Below are positions 28,113-38,200 of a stretch of DNA of 64,000 nucleotides, one piece after another. Under the pieces are notes generated by a model. The model saw only the letters and a list, made by a program, of their open reading frames with translations. It did not search any database and was not told the DNA's origin. Location: assembly GCA_965207565.1 (NCBI GenBank), contig CBDBMQ010000009.1, forward strand, positions 186,001 through 250,000. Direction: 5' to 3'. Both the position numbers and the translations under genes were made by a program. Within the stretch, counting starts at the first letter, position 1. Each line of letters begins with the position of its first letter. Source of the DNA: Bin80 sp965207565 (GTDB taxonomy: Bacteria; Bacteroidota; Rhodothermia; Rhodothermales; Bin80).

Positions 28113-29210
28113 TCACTCCAGGTTGAACGGATAACCATAAACGTACGCTTCCCAAGGATCTGATATGTACAAATGATTTTTATGCAGAAGGAAGTCATTT
28201 GCGATAATATCTCTTCTGTCTTCTGTGTCATTGATGGGGCGGAAAATGATTTTTCTTTCGAGCCTATAATCATCTTCAGATAAATCAAAAATGTAATGAT
28301 CGGTTTCGGGGGATCTTGTAATTAGATAGCGGGAATTGATGAACTTGATTATAGGTATAAACTCCCGTGTGAAAGCATCCCCTATAGCTGGAACTCCAGC
28401 AGGAAAACCACCAGGCTGAAAATCATGAACCTGTTTTCCCTCGAATCGAATCGTTCGCAAATGCCTGAACTGATCATCGTAAATGAAGATATACGGGAAT
28501 CCGGTATATGCCAGGGCAATTCGATCCCCACCAGGAGAAACGGTTATAGTGTTGCCGTTTTCCCCCGTTTGATTCGGAATATCCAGATGAGGAAGCAATT
28601 TAATAGACGGAATCCAGTTATATGGGGGCGATAAACTGCGTGCACAAACAAGCCAATCCCCTCCCAGTGGGTTCCCCGGGCATTGCAGAAACATATAATC
28701 GGGCGAAATCGAAAATGTATTCAGCATAAAATCCAAGGAGGAGAACGAATCGACATATTCGAATGTCTCCGTGAATACCTGTACACGTTCCATTTCCTTA
28801 ACGAATACGTGCGAACCGCCATACTGCATCCCATTTAGATCCGTAAACTCTCCAGGACCTTTTCCCAATCGTCCAATTTTCCGGCTGATATATCCCTCTG
28901 CTCCTATCGCAAATATATTATGTCCGAACTCCTCAGAGATATAAAGACTATCATCGATCACAATCATATGAGCGGGGCTACCCAGTATCAACGAATCATT
29001 TGGAATCCCCACTTGGATTGTAGCTTCCCATCTTTCCGGCTCAATGTCCGTATTGACTACGAACTGCGGCGCAGAATCTAGTAATTGATCAATGACCGGG
29101 GAATCTTCAAATCGAGTTTCCCCGTTTTGACATGCAATGATCGGCAAAATAAACAAAATCGCTGCGTACCCGCACCTAGCGGGTATGCAGCGATAAGAAA
29201 TGGAATCCAT
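28113..29210 (-). CDS. Six-bladed beta-propeller lipoprotein, unit 4 (divergent)
   Basis: The start at ATG 29210 gives MDSISYRCIPARCGYAAILF with lipobox IIAC; the longer TTG frame adds only three residues. The 365-residue protein shares the propeller framework (QNGETRFEDSPVID, GHNIFAIGAEGYISRKIG, ITVSPGGDRIALAYTGFPYI) but differs from the other units along its whole length, unlike units 1, 2, 3 and 5. It has extra residues CPGNPLGGDWLVC around the disulfide-prone centre. It starts 18 bp after its peptide gene. It could be the ancestral or the functionally most distinct member. Confidence 0.82.
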   Translation of the reverse strand: MDSISYRCIPARCGYAAILFILPIIACQNGETRFEDSPVIDQLLDSAPQFVVNTDIEPERWEATIQVGIPNDSLILGSPAHMIVIDDSLYISEEFGHNIFAIGAEGYISRKIGRLGKGPGEFTDLNGMQYGGSHVFVKEMERVQVFTETFEYVDSFSSLDFMLNTFSISPDYMFLQCPGNPLGGDWLVCARSLSPPYNWIPSIKLLPHLDIPNQTGENGNTITVSPGGDRIALAYTGFPYIFIYDDQFRHLRTIRFEGKQVHDFQPGGFPAGVPAIGDAFTREFIPIIKFINSRYLITRSPETDHYIFDLSEDDYRLERKIIFRPINDTEDRRDIIANDFLLHKNHLYISDPWEAYVYGYPFNLE

Positions 29211-29228
29211 TATACGCAACCCGATTCG

Positions 29229-29484
29229 CTACGTGGTGCTCTCACACACCGTTCCATGATACCCATTACCTGGAACAATTCCCCTCCACCAAGATCCATC
29301 ATCACACCGTATGTACATAAGAGAACCAACTTCAGACTCCCAAACCTGCGTGCGACATCCGTTACATGTTACATCAATATGTTGGGCATTTGCATCCTTT
29401 GTTTTTTTCGGCTGAACTTCTGGACTAACGAACAGAAATAGGCACATACATACATGCCAGGCTAAGTAAAAACTTCATTTTCAT
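29229..29484 (-). CDS. Small cysteine-containing secreted peptide, unit 4 (divergent, signal region frameshifted)
   Basis: From the internal ATG (29445-29447) it reads MCLFLFVSPEVQPKKTKDAN, then CNGC, SEVGSLMYIRCDDGSWW and a VCESTT end. The long start is ATG 29484 (MKMKFLL type), but as in unit 1 an extra 4-bp repeat (29445-29456) breaks that frame. The mature sequence shares only the cysteine spacing and the final VC with the others, parallel to the divergence of its propeller partner. The peptide and the propeller thus appear to diverge together. Confidence 0.6.
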
Positions 29485-29729
29485 TTTGAAGAAAGATTTT
29501 GTTATGGTTGAAAAATGCAAACGCGTCAAGTATACGACAAAACATCGAGAATCCCCAATAATCCTGGGGTTTCACAAAAAAATCCCGCAATCCCAGGAAT
29601 TCGAATCGTTTTTCTGCTGCAGCGCGTCTGCTTGGTGGGCAGGATCAACGAGCGGGATGCCCCTCATCTGGGCCACTGATCGCAAATAAGGACATCAGAT
29701 CACCTCAAATGATTTTCTGGTCGCTCCCT

Positions 29730-30821
29730 TCACTCCAGGCCAAACTCGTAGCCGTATACATACTCTTTCCACGGTGAAGACACGTACAAATGATCTCCAT
29801 GCAGGAGAAAATCCCCAGGAGCAGCAATCTTCTCCGTATCGTTGAATGTGCTAAAACTCACTTTTGCGGCCATTTCATAGCCATTTTCAGATAAATCAAA
29901 GACATAACTACCCTTCGAATTTACAATTAGATAGCGAGAATTGAGGAACTTTATTGTTGTCATAAATGAACGCGTACCAGGTTCCATTCCTCCGGGAGAT
30001 CCATCGGGGGGACCAACAGCAGGATTAAAATCACGAACCCGTTTTCCCTCGAACCGAATGGTCTTCAAATGTCTGAATTGATCATCATAAATAAAGATAT
30101 ACGGGATCCCCATGTATGCCACTGCAATTCGATCCCCCCCAGGAGAAACCGTTACGAGGTTGCCGTTTTCTCCCGACCGGCCATCCAGATCCAAAACAGG
30201 AAGTAACTTGACGGATTTAATCCATGAATAAGGGGGCGATTTGCTATAAGGACAAATTAGCCAGTCAATCCCAATACACTCCAGAAATATATAATCAGGG
30301 GAAACCGAAAATCGAAATGGTGTACTGAAATCGAAAAACGAGCCAACGTATTCAAATTTTTCCGTGAATATTTGTACACGCTTGAAATCCTTGACGAATA
30401 TGTGCGAACCGTCATAATCGATCCCTATTATGTGTTCAAACTCTCCAGGAGCTTCTCCCTGGGCGCCAATTTTCCGGCTCAAATAGCCATCATCTCCCAC
30501 CGTGAAGATGCTATGTCCATACGATTCAGAAATGTAAATACTATCTCCAACTGAGATCATATAGGACGGACGACCAAGAATCAACGAATCAGTTGGAATA
30601 CCCAACCTAGTCGTTGCTATCCATCTTTCCGATTCAACATCCGTATTGACCACGAAGTGGGGAGCAGAATCCAGTAAGCTATCAATAACCGGAGAATCTT
30701 CAAATCGAGTAAGCGTTGTTTCTCCGTTCTGACATGCAGTAAAGGATAATAACAGAAATAGAATCCCCGCATACCTCCATCTAAGAGATGGAAATATGCG
30801 GGGAATGGGAATGAAATTCAT
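29730..30821 (-). CDS. Six-bladed beta-propeller lipoprotein, unit 5
   Basis: A full-length copy of 363 residues with signal MNFIPIPRIFPSLRWRYAGI and lipobox LSFTAC. The framework is nearly identical to units 1 and 2. The differences lie in the loop after VGSFF (DFSTPFRF), in FNPAVGPPDGSPGG and in GSYVFDLSENGYE. It begins 10 bp after the unit 5 peptide gene. It has the same inferred envelope location and unknown role as its paralogues. This copy is the best reference for the 74 bp lost in unit 3. Confidence 0.82.
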   Translation of the reverse strand: MNFIPIPRIFPSLRWRYAGILFLLLSFTACQNGETTLTRFEDSPVIDSLLDSAPHFVVNTDVESERWIATTRLGIPTDSLILGRPSYMISVGDSIYISESYGHSIFTVGDDGYLSRKIGAQGEAPGEFEHIIGIDYDGSHIFVKDFKRVQIFTEKFEYVGSFFDFSTPFRFSVSPDYIFLECIGIDWLICPYSKSPPYSWIKSVKLLPVLDLDGRSGENGNLVTVSPGGDRIAVAYMGIPYIFIYDDQFRHLKTIRFEGKRVRDFNPAVGPPDGSPGGMEPGTRSFMTTIKFLNSRYLIVNSKGSYVFDLSENGYEMAAKVSFSTFNDTEKIAAPGDFLLHGDHLYVSSPWKEYVYGYEFGLE

Positions 30822-30831
30822 CTACGGCAAA

Positions 30832-31083
30832 TCACTCCATTGTCATGCCGCATACTGATCCCCCATAGGATCCAGTACCAGAATAATGGTGGACCTCATC
30901 CTCTCCGCACCGAATGGTCTGCTCCCATCCTCCGTCACGCTCCGTAACCGTAGTTTCGCACACACCATTATTACAATAAAGCGCTCTGGTTACGGGCCGC
31001 TCTTGAGATAGGACAGAAAGAACACTGCTAACGGAAAGAAATAGGCACATACATGCCAGACTAAGTAAAAACTTCATTTTCAT
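30832..31083 (-). CDS. Small four-cysteine secreted peptide, unit 5 (intact signal)
   Basis: ATG 31083 opens MKMKFLLSLACMCLFLSVSS, an 83-residue precursor; the second Met is produced by a 6-bp duplication of CATTTT relative to unit 2. The mature part has CNNGVC, ERDGGWEQTIRCGE, SGTGSYGGSVCGMTME. Only the two-repeat form (CATACATG, 31048-31055) is present, so the long signal is in frame. The final GGSVCGMTME is the same as in unit 1, whereas the region between Cys2 and Cys4 is variable. Confidence 0.75.
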   Translation of the reverse strand: MKMKFLLSLACMCLFLSVSSVLSVLSQERPVTRALYCNNGVCETTVTERDGGWEQTIRCGEDEVHHYSGTGSYGGSVCGMTME

Positions 31084-31245
31084 TTTGAAGAAAGATTTTG
31101 TTATGGTTATAGTTGAAAAATGCAACTACGCTGAATGTACGACAAAGCATCGAGAATCCCGCAATCCCAGGAATTCGGATTGTTTTTCTGCTGTAGCGCG
31201 TCTGCTAGGTGGCGCAGGATCAACGAGAGCAGCGCCGGTAGGGTG

Positions 31246-31971
31246 GTGTCCCCACTGGAAGTACGTTCGACGCATCAAATTCGCCCAGATAACCTTATAC
31301 GAGGTAGTCAGCCACTGAACGCTGCCGCTCGTGGAGTCTGGTTTTGAGTGCCTGGATAAAGTCCGGTAGTCCAGACACCACCGATTCCATACAGGGCATA
31401 TCCACATCCTTCTCCGTCCGACTCATCGGGTACGCTCTACTGGCGATGAGGCCGGCGGCATCCGCCTCCTTTTCCAGGTGTCTTCGTGGCACTTAAATAT
31501 CGCAATCAATGTCCCATTGCAACAGCCTGGCAGCTCATTCATGCGCTCTGGCATTCGCCCGTTCACGATAAAGTCGTAGGTCGCCTGGCACTCCTCCTTG
31601 GGAACTCCAGATTAAACCCCCATAGCCTCTTGTGGCCAGTTTCCTTTGTGCGCTCATAGGAGCTCTCAAGGCGGGGCAATGTGGGCATGACCCGCTTCTG
31701 GAGCCAGTGCTGGAGAAGGGGGCTCCAGATCACTCAGGGTTAGGCCCCCATCCATACGCAACCACCTCCCCACTGTCGTAGCCTAGGAATAGAAGCGTTT
31801 CTCAAACTGCTTCACCCACTCTCTCACCCAGTGCTGCGCAGCTTCGGGGATATCCTCGCAGATATGATCGAAGGTTTCACCTTATTTTGTCCACTGCAGA
31901 GTCTCTTTGACCTGCTCGGCCGTGTATTCGCTCAGAGGTTTCATGTTATGAAATGCCTTGGGAAATAACAA
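31246..31971 (-). pseudogene. Decayed coding DNA right of the array
   Basis: On the minus strand an ATG at 31944 begins MKPLSEYTAEQVKETLQWTK and stops at 31882; the frame then resumes as ETFDHICEDIPEAAQHWVRE, WVKQFEKRFYS, stop, ATTVGRWLRMDGG, with further stops down to about 31500. The compositional look is protein-like but broken by several stops. I do not recognise the family. It may be a relic of an insertion that limited the growth of the array on this side. Confidence 0.35.
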
Positions 31972-32223
31972 CTACAGAGACACTCCGTACATATTGAGGG
32001 CCTCGTCGATGGTTAGAATTTTATCGCGTTGCAGCAACTCAGTTTTGATGTGGTCGGAAAATTCTTGATCAGTCAGGCGCTCTACCGTCCACATCCAGCT
32101 TTCCAGCGGGCTCTCATTGTCCGAATAGAGCGGTTCGAGCAGCTTTCCCCAGCAGTACGGGGTTTCCGGCAGGAGATGGCTTGACCAACACAAGATCTCC
32201 CCTTCTGGGGTTCGGGGGTACAA
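31972..32223 (-). CDS. Hypothetical small protein
   Basis: An 83-residue frame, MYPRTPEGEILCWSSHLLPE at the start and KILTIDEALNMYGVSL at the end, lies 27 bp upstream of the broken ORF at 31944, as in a two-gene operon. It has no signal peptide or membrane segment and I recognise no domain. Since its neighbour is decayed it may be a relic too. The coding call rests on amino-acid composition only. Confidence 0.35.
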   Translation of the reverse strand: MYPRTPEGEILCWSSHLLPETPYCWGKLLEPLYSDNESPLESWMWTVERLTDQEFSDHIKTELLQRDKILTIDEALNMYGVSL

Positions 32224-32544
32224 CGACGGTTAGGCGAGAAACTGAGGTCTGCTCCGCCGTGCCGATGATGTATATTGAAGAGAGCACATGTCAGCGATTT
32301 CCAATAGGGGCATTAGGGGTCACGTTGGTTTCGCACATCTCTGGATCAGGAAGGGAATGCCAGTCAGGTTCTTCCAGAAATTGGCAGCGGGACGTGTTAT
32401 TCATGCCGAATTCCCCTGCAATTGTCCGTTTTCTGTTCAGATCTGGAGGTTAGATAGGACAAGTTGTCATTATTCTGCACTGCGGAATACTTTTGGATCT
32501 TTGTGTATGTACGTAGACACACTGACAAAACGACATACAATACA
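32224..32544. other. Spacer upstream of clpB, no gene seen
   Basis: About 320 bp without a supported gene; short frames here are not conserved-looking. It presumably contains the clpB promoter, but no clear heat-shock element was identified by eye. Confidence 0.5.
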
Positions 32545-35173
32545 ATGAATCTGAATAACTACACGGTCAAAGCGCGTGAAATCGTTCAGAAGGCGCTGGA
32601 GATTGCCGCAGGAAATAACCATCAAGGGCTGGATTCAGCCCATCTACTGAAAGCATTTTTGGCGGATCCTAACAGCATTGGATTCACCATCATGCAGCGA
32701 CTGGGGGCGGATCTTCAAGGGCTGGAAAGCGAGGTGGATCAGTTGCTTGCAAACTTGCCGGTGGTCACAGGATCATCGGTTGAAGGAGGTTATCTCACCA
32801 GTGGGACAAAGCAGACGTTTGATCAGGCCCTCAAAGAATCCAAAGCGCTAAAGGATGATTTTGTAAGCAGTGAACATCTCCTGATGGCCTTGGCTGCAGC
32901 CGGTGGGGCCGTAAGCCAGGCAATGGCCCATCGGGGGATCACAAAAAAGTCAATCCTGGGGGTACTCAAAAGTGTTCGCGGGAACCGGCGCGTGACAGAT
33001 CAGCATGCTGAAGACAGCTACCGTGCACTCGAACGCTTTTACAAGGAATCTCAACGAATTAGCGGAGGTCGGCAAGATTGATCCCGTGATTGGTCGTGAT
33101 GAAGAGATCCGGCGTGTACTGCAGATCCTGTCACGGCGGACAAAAAATAATCCCATCCTGATTGGAGAAGCAGGGGTAGGGAAGACGGCAATTGCAGAGG
33201 GGATTGCGATCCGAATTGTGCAGGGAGACGTTCCCGAAGGATTAAAATCCCGACGGTTGCATGCGCTGGATATGGGTGCGCTGATTGCAGGTGCCAAGTA
33301 TCGTGGGGAATTCGAAGATCGACTGAAAGCCGTGGTCAAGGAGGTTACGGATGCGAGCGGAGAGATCCTGCTCTTCATTGATGAAATCCATACGCTGGTA
33401 GGGGCCGGGGCGGCGGAAGGCGCGATGGATGCAGCAAATATCCTGAAGCCAGCTTTGGCACGGGGCGATTTGCGTGCGATTGGTGCAACGACACTGGATG
33501 AGTATCGAAAGTATTTCGAGAAAGACAAAGCACTGGAGCGCAGATTCCAGACGGTGATGGTGAGCGAGCCTCAACTGGATGATGCAATTTCAATCCTGCG
33601 CGGCATCCGTGAGCGCTACGAAGTATACCATGGGGTACGGATCAACGATGCGGCAATTATTTCGGCCGTTCAATTAAGTAACCGGTATATCGGAGATCGC
33701 CATCTGCCGGACAAAGCGATTGATTTGGTTGACGAAGCGATGGCGCGTCTGCGGACAGAGATTGATTCCCTTCCCGAAGAGCTGGATACCTTGGAGCGTC
33801 AGATCGGGCAACTGGAAATTGAACGTGAAGCGCTCAAGCGCGAGAAGGACAAGAAAAAACTTGCTGTACTCGAGGAGCAACTTGCGAATCTGACGGAAGA
33901 AAGGGGCAGCCTGCGTGCGCGATGGGACGAAGAGAAGAAACTCATCTCGGACATCCGGGAAGCGAAAGAAAAGATTGAAGAGTTGCGCATCAGAGATGAA
34001 GTACTCGTTCGTGCAGGTAAATATGAGGAGGTGGCACAAATTCGCCATGGTATGATCCCAGAGCTAGAGAATCAGATCCATGAGATCCAGTCCCGACTCC
34101 AAGAGGTGCAGGGAAATGGAGCACTCCTGAAGGAAGAGGTGGATGCGGAAGATATTGCCGAGATTGTTTCAAAATGGACAGGCATCCCGGTTTCCCGGAT
34201 GATGGAAAGCGAGCGTGTCAAGTTGCTTCGGGCCGAGGATGAGTTGAAGTGTCGTGTGGTAGGGCAGGATGAAGCAATTCAGGCTATTGCCCATGCTGTA
34301 CGGAGAGGGCGGGCAGGGCTTCAGGAGCAGGGGAGGCCCATAGGATCCTTCATTTTCCTTGGCTCCACCGGGGTTGGTAAGACTGAATTGGCCAAAGCTT
34401 TGGCTGAATTTCTCTTTGATAATGAGCAAGCACTGATACGTATTGATATGAGTGAGTATCAGGAACGCCATACCGTAAGCAGATTGATCGGTGCACCGCC
34501 AGGATATATCGGGTATGAAGAAGGAGGTCAGTTGACGGAGAGGGTTCGGCGCCGCCCTTATGCGGTGGTGCTATTGGATGAAATCGAAAAGGCGCATCCC
34601 GAAGTATTTAATATCCTGTTGCAGGTCCTGGATGAAGGCTGTCTGACCGATAACAAGGGGCGTACGACAGATTTCAAGAATACGATTGTTATCATGACCA
34701 GTAATCTAGGCAGTGACCTGATTCGTCAGCGAATTGAGACCGGCGCCTTGTTTAATGCTCAGGAAGTCCGACGCGAGATTATGGATCTGTTGAAAGCGAG
34801 TGTGCGTCCAGAATTTCTGAATCGCATTGACGAAATAGTTCTGTTCAACCCACTTGACAAAGAGGTTATTCGCCAGATTGTAATGATTCAGTTTGCCCGG
34901 ATTCAACAACTGGCATTGGAGAGTCATGGAGTATCGCTTCGTCTGACAGATGGTGCCAGAGATTATTTGGCGGAAGCAGGGTTTGATCCGGCATTTGGAG
35001 CTCGGCCGGTCAAGCGCTTGCTCCAGCGGGAGGTCGTAAATAAGTTGGCAGAAGAGATTCTATCCGGCTGGGTCTCGGCAGGTCAAATCGTGACGTTAGA
35101 TGTGGCACCGGATGCCAGCGGGCTCGTGATGGAAACAGAGCCTTTGGTAACGGAAGATGGAGTGGATGCATGA
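32545..35173 (+). CDS. clpB: ClpB disaggregase, one-base frameshift
   Basis: The ATG at 32545 begins MNLNNYTVKAREIVQKALEI, the repeated N-domain of ClpB. After VTDQHAEDSYRALERF the frame breaks; the +1 frame resumes TRNLNELAEVGKIDPVIGRD. One extra T in the run at 33037-33040 explains it, and the two parts then give about 876 residues. AAA1 has GEAGVGKTAIAEG and ILLFIDEIHTL; the coiled-coil middle domain spans about 405-520; AAA2 has GSTGVGKTELAKALAE and VVLLDEIEKAHPEV. ClpB refolds aggregates with DnaK in the cytoplasm. Loss of the gene is unusual, so a sequence error is likely. Confidence 0.92.
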
Positions 35174-35233
35174 TGATTTTTTCTCTAATCGTGGGATCAT
35201 TGGAAATCTTGACCTATATTTGAAGCCCGTGGG

Positions 35234-35257
35234 ATGGCCGGTTGAAATACCGGCCAT
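35234..35257 (+). terminator. Hairpin between clpB and smc
   Basis: ATGGCCGGT and ACCGGCCAT form a perfect 9-bp stem around a 6-nt loop. There is no long T run after it, so it may act as a weak terminator or an mRNA stabiliser ahead of smc, 18 bp downstream. Confidence 0.5.
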
Positions 35258-35275
35258 TCTCATTGAAAAAGAAGC

Positions 35276-38200
35276 ATGTATCTGAAGAAGCTTTCCATTC
35301 AGGGTTTCAAGAGCTTTGTCTCTGTGACGGATTTACATTTTGATCCCGGAATCACCGCTATTGTCGGTCCAAATGGTTGTGGAAAATCAAACATTGTGGA
35401 TGCTTTGCGCTGGGTGATTGGAGAGCAGCGTGCCCGTGTACTACGATCGGGTAAAATGGACAGCGTTATTTTCAACGGTACGACCAGCCGCCGTGCAGTC
35501 GGGCTTGCGGAAGTACAGCTGACCATTGCAAATACTCGTGGAGTGCTGCCTCTCGAGTACTCAGAAGTGATCTTGGGACGACGCCTGTACCGGTCTGGAG
35601 AAGCGGAGTATCTGCTCAATGGTGTGGAGTGTCGGCTCCGTGACATTACGGATCTCTTCACCGATACCGGAATGGGAGCAGGGGCTTACTCGGTCATTGA
35701 GTTGAAGATGATTGATGAAATCTTATCCGAGAACACACAGGATCGTCGTCGGCTGTTTGAGGAAGCTTCGGGCATCACGCGATACAAGAAGCGAAGAGCG
35801 GATGCACTTCGTAAACTTGATCAGATGCAGTCGGATCTTGCACGGGTTCGGGATCTGACCGATGAAATTTCCAAGCGGGTTCGGAGCCTGAAGCGACAGG
35901 CTACAATCGCAGAACGCTACCTGCGTTACAAAGCGGAATTGCGCACAGCTCAGATCAACTTGCTCAAGCTTGAGTATTCCCGTTTACTGACGGAAGAGAA
36001 AAATTTTGAAGATGAGATCATTAAGGTTTCAGATACCTGTACCGGCTTGGCTGCGCAGGTACATGCCAATGAGGCGCAGCTCGAAGCGTTGCGCACAAGG
36101 TTTGTCGCGGAAGAAAAGAGGGCGCAAAGAAATCGACAGGCATTTGTTGAGCATGAACAACGGATCATTAAACTTGAAGGAGATCTGCGATTGGAGGAAG
36201 CAAATCAGCAAACGATTGTACAGAACCTTGACAGATTAAGGGTGGAGCGGGAAGCAGCAGTCGTCGAACAGGAGGCTTTGGCAAGGCAGCGGAAATCAAC
36301 AGAAACAGAACTCTCGGATGCACTCTCGGAAGCGGACAAAACGGTCCAGCTCCTGGATCAAGCTTCTACCGAAAGAGATAGCGTACGTGAACAACTGAAG
36401 ACGTTTGAACTCCAGAGGGGGGCTCTGGAAGTAACCGTAAAGAATCTTGATCAGCAAAAACTCAACCACCAGCGTCACTCCGACCGTCTACAGGGGCGGA
36501 TTACTCATTTAAAAGAAGAGCAGAACAGGCTTGAAGATGAGTGGAAGTCCGAAGAGACAGCAAACAGAAATGCTTCCAGGGCGGCTGAAAATGCTACAAA
36601 GGCATTCGAAGAAGCACAGGAAAAACTTGATCGTGCACGGGCTGCTCGCCAGGAAGCTGAAGTTGCGCATGCAGCGCTGGAGAGGGAAATTTCCCATGCA
36701 GAAGGCAAAGCAGGGCAGGCGGAGAGGCAACTTGCTGCCAAGCATGCAGAGGTTAAGATCCTGGAAGATCTGGTAAACACCTATGATTTTTTCCCCGATG
36801 CCGTTCGGCATCTACTGACAGAAGCAAAGGATATCCAGGTTACCACGCTGAGCGATCTGATTACTTGTGCTTCTGAATACAGGGCAGCTCTGGCAACTGC
36901 CCTTGAGCCGTATGGGAGTTGTATCGTCGTAGAGACGGAACGTGTTGCCAAGATGGCAGCTGAGCGGCTACGTTCAGAAGATATGGGGCGTGCCTATTTT
37001 ATTATCCTGGAGAATATTCCGCTTCTGCCATGTCCCAGCGAATATTTACCGAGTGCTTTGCTGACGTTTATTACGCTACGTGATGAGGTCTACAGACCGG
37101 TTGCTGATCTTCTGCTTCGGGATGTGTTACTCGTTGAATCTCTTGACAGAGCTCGGCATTTGCTCAACGAAAAAGATGGGAAGGCATATCGGTATATCAC
37201 CTCACAGGGAGAATGGATAGACGGACGCGGCGTTCTTTACGCAGGTGGGAGCGAGGAGGGAGGAACCTATTCACATTTATCCCGGCGTGATAGTCTGCGG
37301 GCAGCGAAAGATGCCTGTTCGGAGATTCAGATACAGGTTGATCATGCAAAATCTACTCTTGCAGGACTACGTGAAGAACAGCGTCAAATCGACTTAGCTA
37401 GAGTAATTGATCAAACCCGTGAGGCGGAGCGGTTGTATTCAGAGGCCGACCGTGCCGCTCAGAAGCATACTCAGATTCGCGAACTGGGATCAGGCCAACT
37501 CGCAGCACTCAAACGCAGGCAGGATCAGATTGCACAGGAGATCGCTAATTTGGAAGAGGAGGCGCAGCCGGGTGGCGGTCAACTCATCCACATTGATGAA
37601 AAGCTCTCCGAAGCAGAAGAGAACGTCAAGTCCATAGATAAAAAAATTCAATCGTGCAGGGGGCGGCTGGAAGAGATGCAGAACGCGTACCTGAATGCCC
37701 ACACTGCTGCGGTGCAAGCCGTAGCCAAGCGTGAGCGCCTCGAAGGGGATTTGCAGCGCATAGAGCAGGGGCAGTTGCGCCTGGATAATCAGGCAGAAGT
37801 ACATGACGAAGAACATGCTGCATTGGTGCAGATGCAGCAGGATGCATTCGTTCAGGTCAGCGAGTTGACGGAGCAACTCAAAATAGAACGTACCTGTCGC
37901 AAAGATTTGAATGAGATCAATACGCAGGATAGATCTCGGGAGCACGAATTGCGTCTTGAACTGGAGCGGACCAATGAACGTGTACGCAAAGCACAAAGGT
38001 TATTTCAGGAAGCAAAAGAAGAAGAGACGAATGTTCAGATAAAATACAGTGCCGTAAAAGCGCGCAGGGAAGATCTGCAGGTTCGTGCGGGGGAGGAATA
38101 TCAGTTTGAGCTTTCTGGAATGCCAGAGTTTGAGGAGGTTGACGATATGGTCCTCAGGGAGGAGATTCAGGAGACCGAGCGCAAGCTGCAGTCAATGGGG

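Larger units (their letters stand above)
17735..31245 (-). repeat. Tandem array of five ~1.6-kb peptide/propeller units
   Basis: A conserved boundary sequence (CACTGATCGCAAATA and close variants) recurs near 17778, 19380, 20982, 28056 and 29673, so the units are about 1,600, 1,600, 1,120 (after removing the inserted IS21), 1,620 and 1,640 bp long. Each intact unit holds, in minus-strand order, a spacer of about 250 bp, a small secreted-peptide gene and a propeller lipoprotein gene. The spacer contains a conserved block (GGTGGCGCAGGATCAACGAG and its surroundings) that also flanks the array on both sides. Unit 4 (28.1-29.5 kb) is the most divergent; the others are near-identical, which suggests recent duplication or gene conversion. 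Confidence 0.9.

Noticed and set aside
17735..31245. Integron gene-cassette array
   Set aside because: Units are tandem and repeated, but the spacers lack attC core sites (GTTRRRY/RYYYAAC pairs) and there is no intI.
37490..37996. 168-codon antisense frame within smc
   Set aside because: Shadow of the coiled-coil codons of smc.
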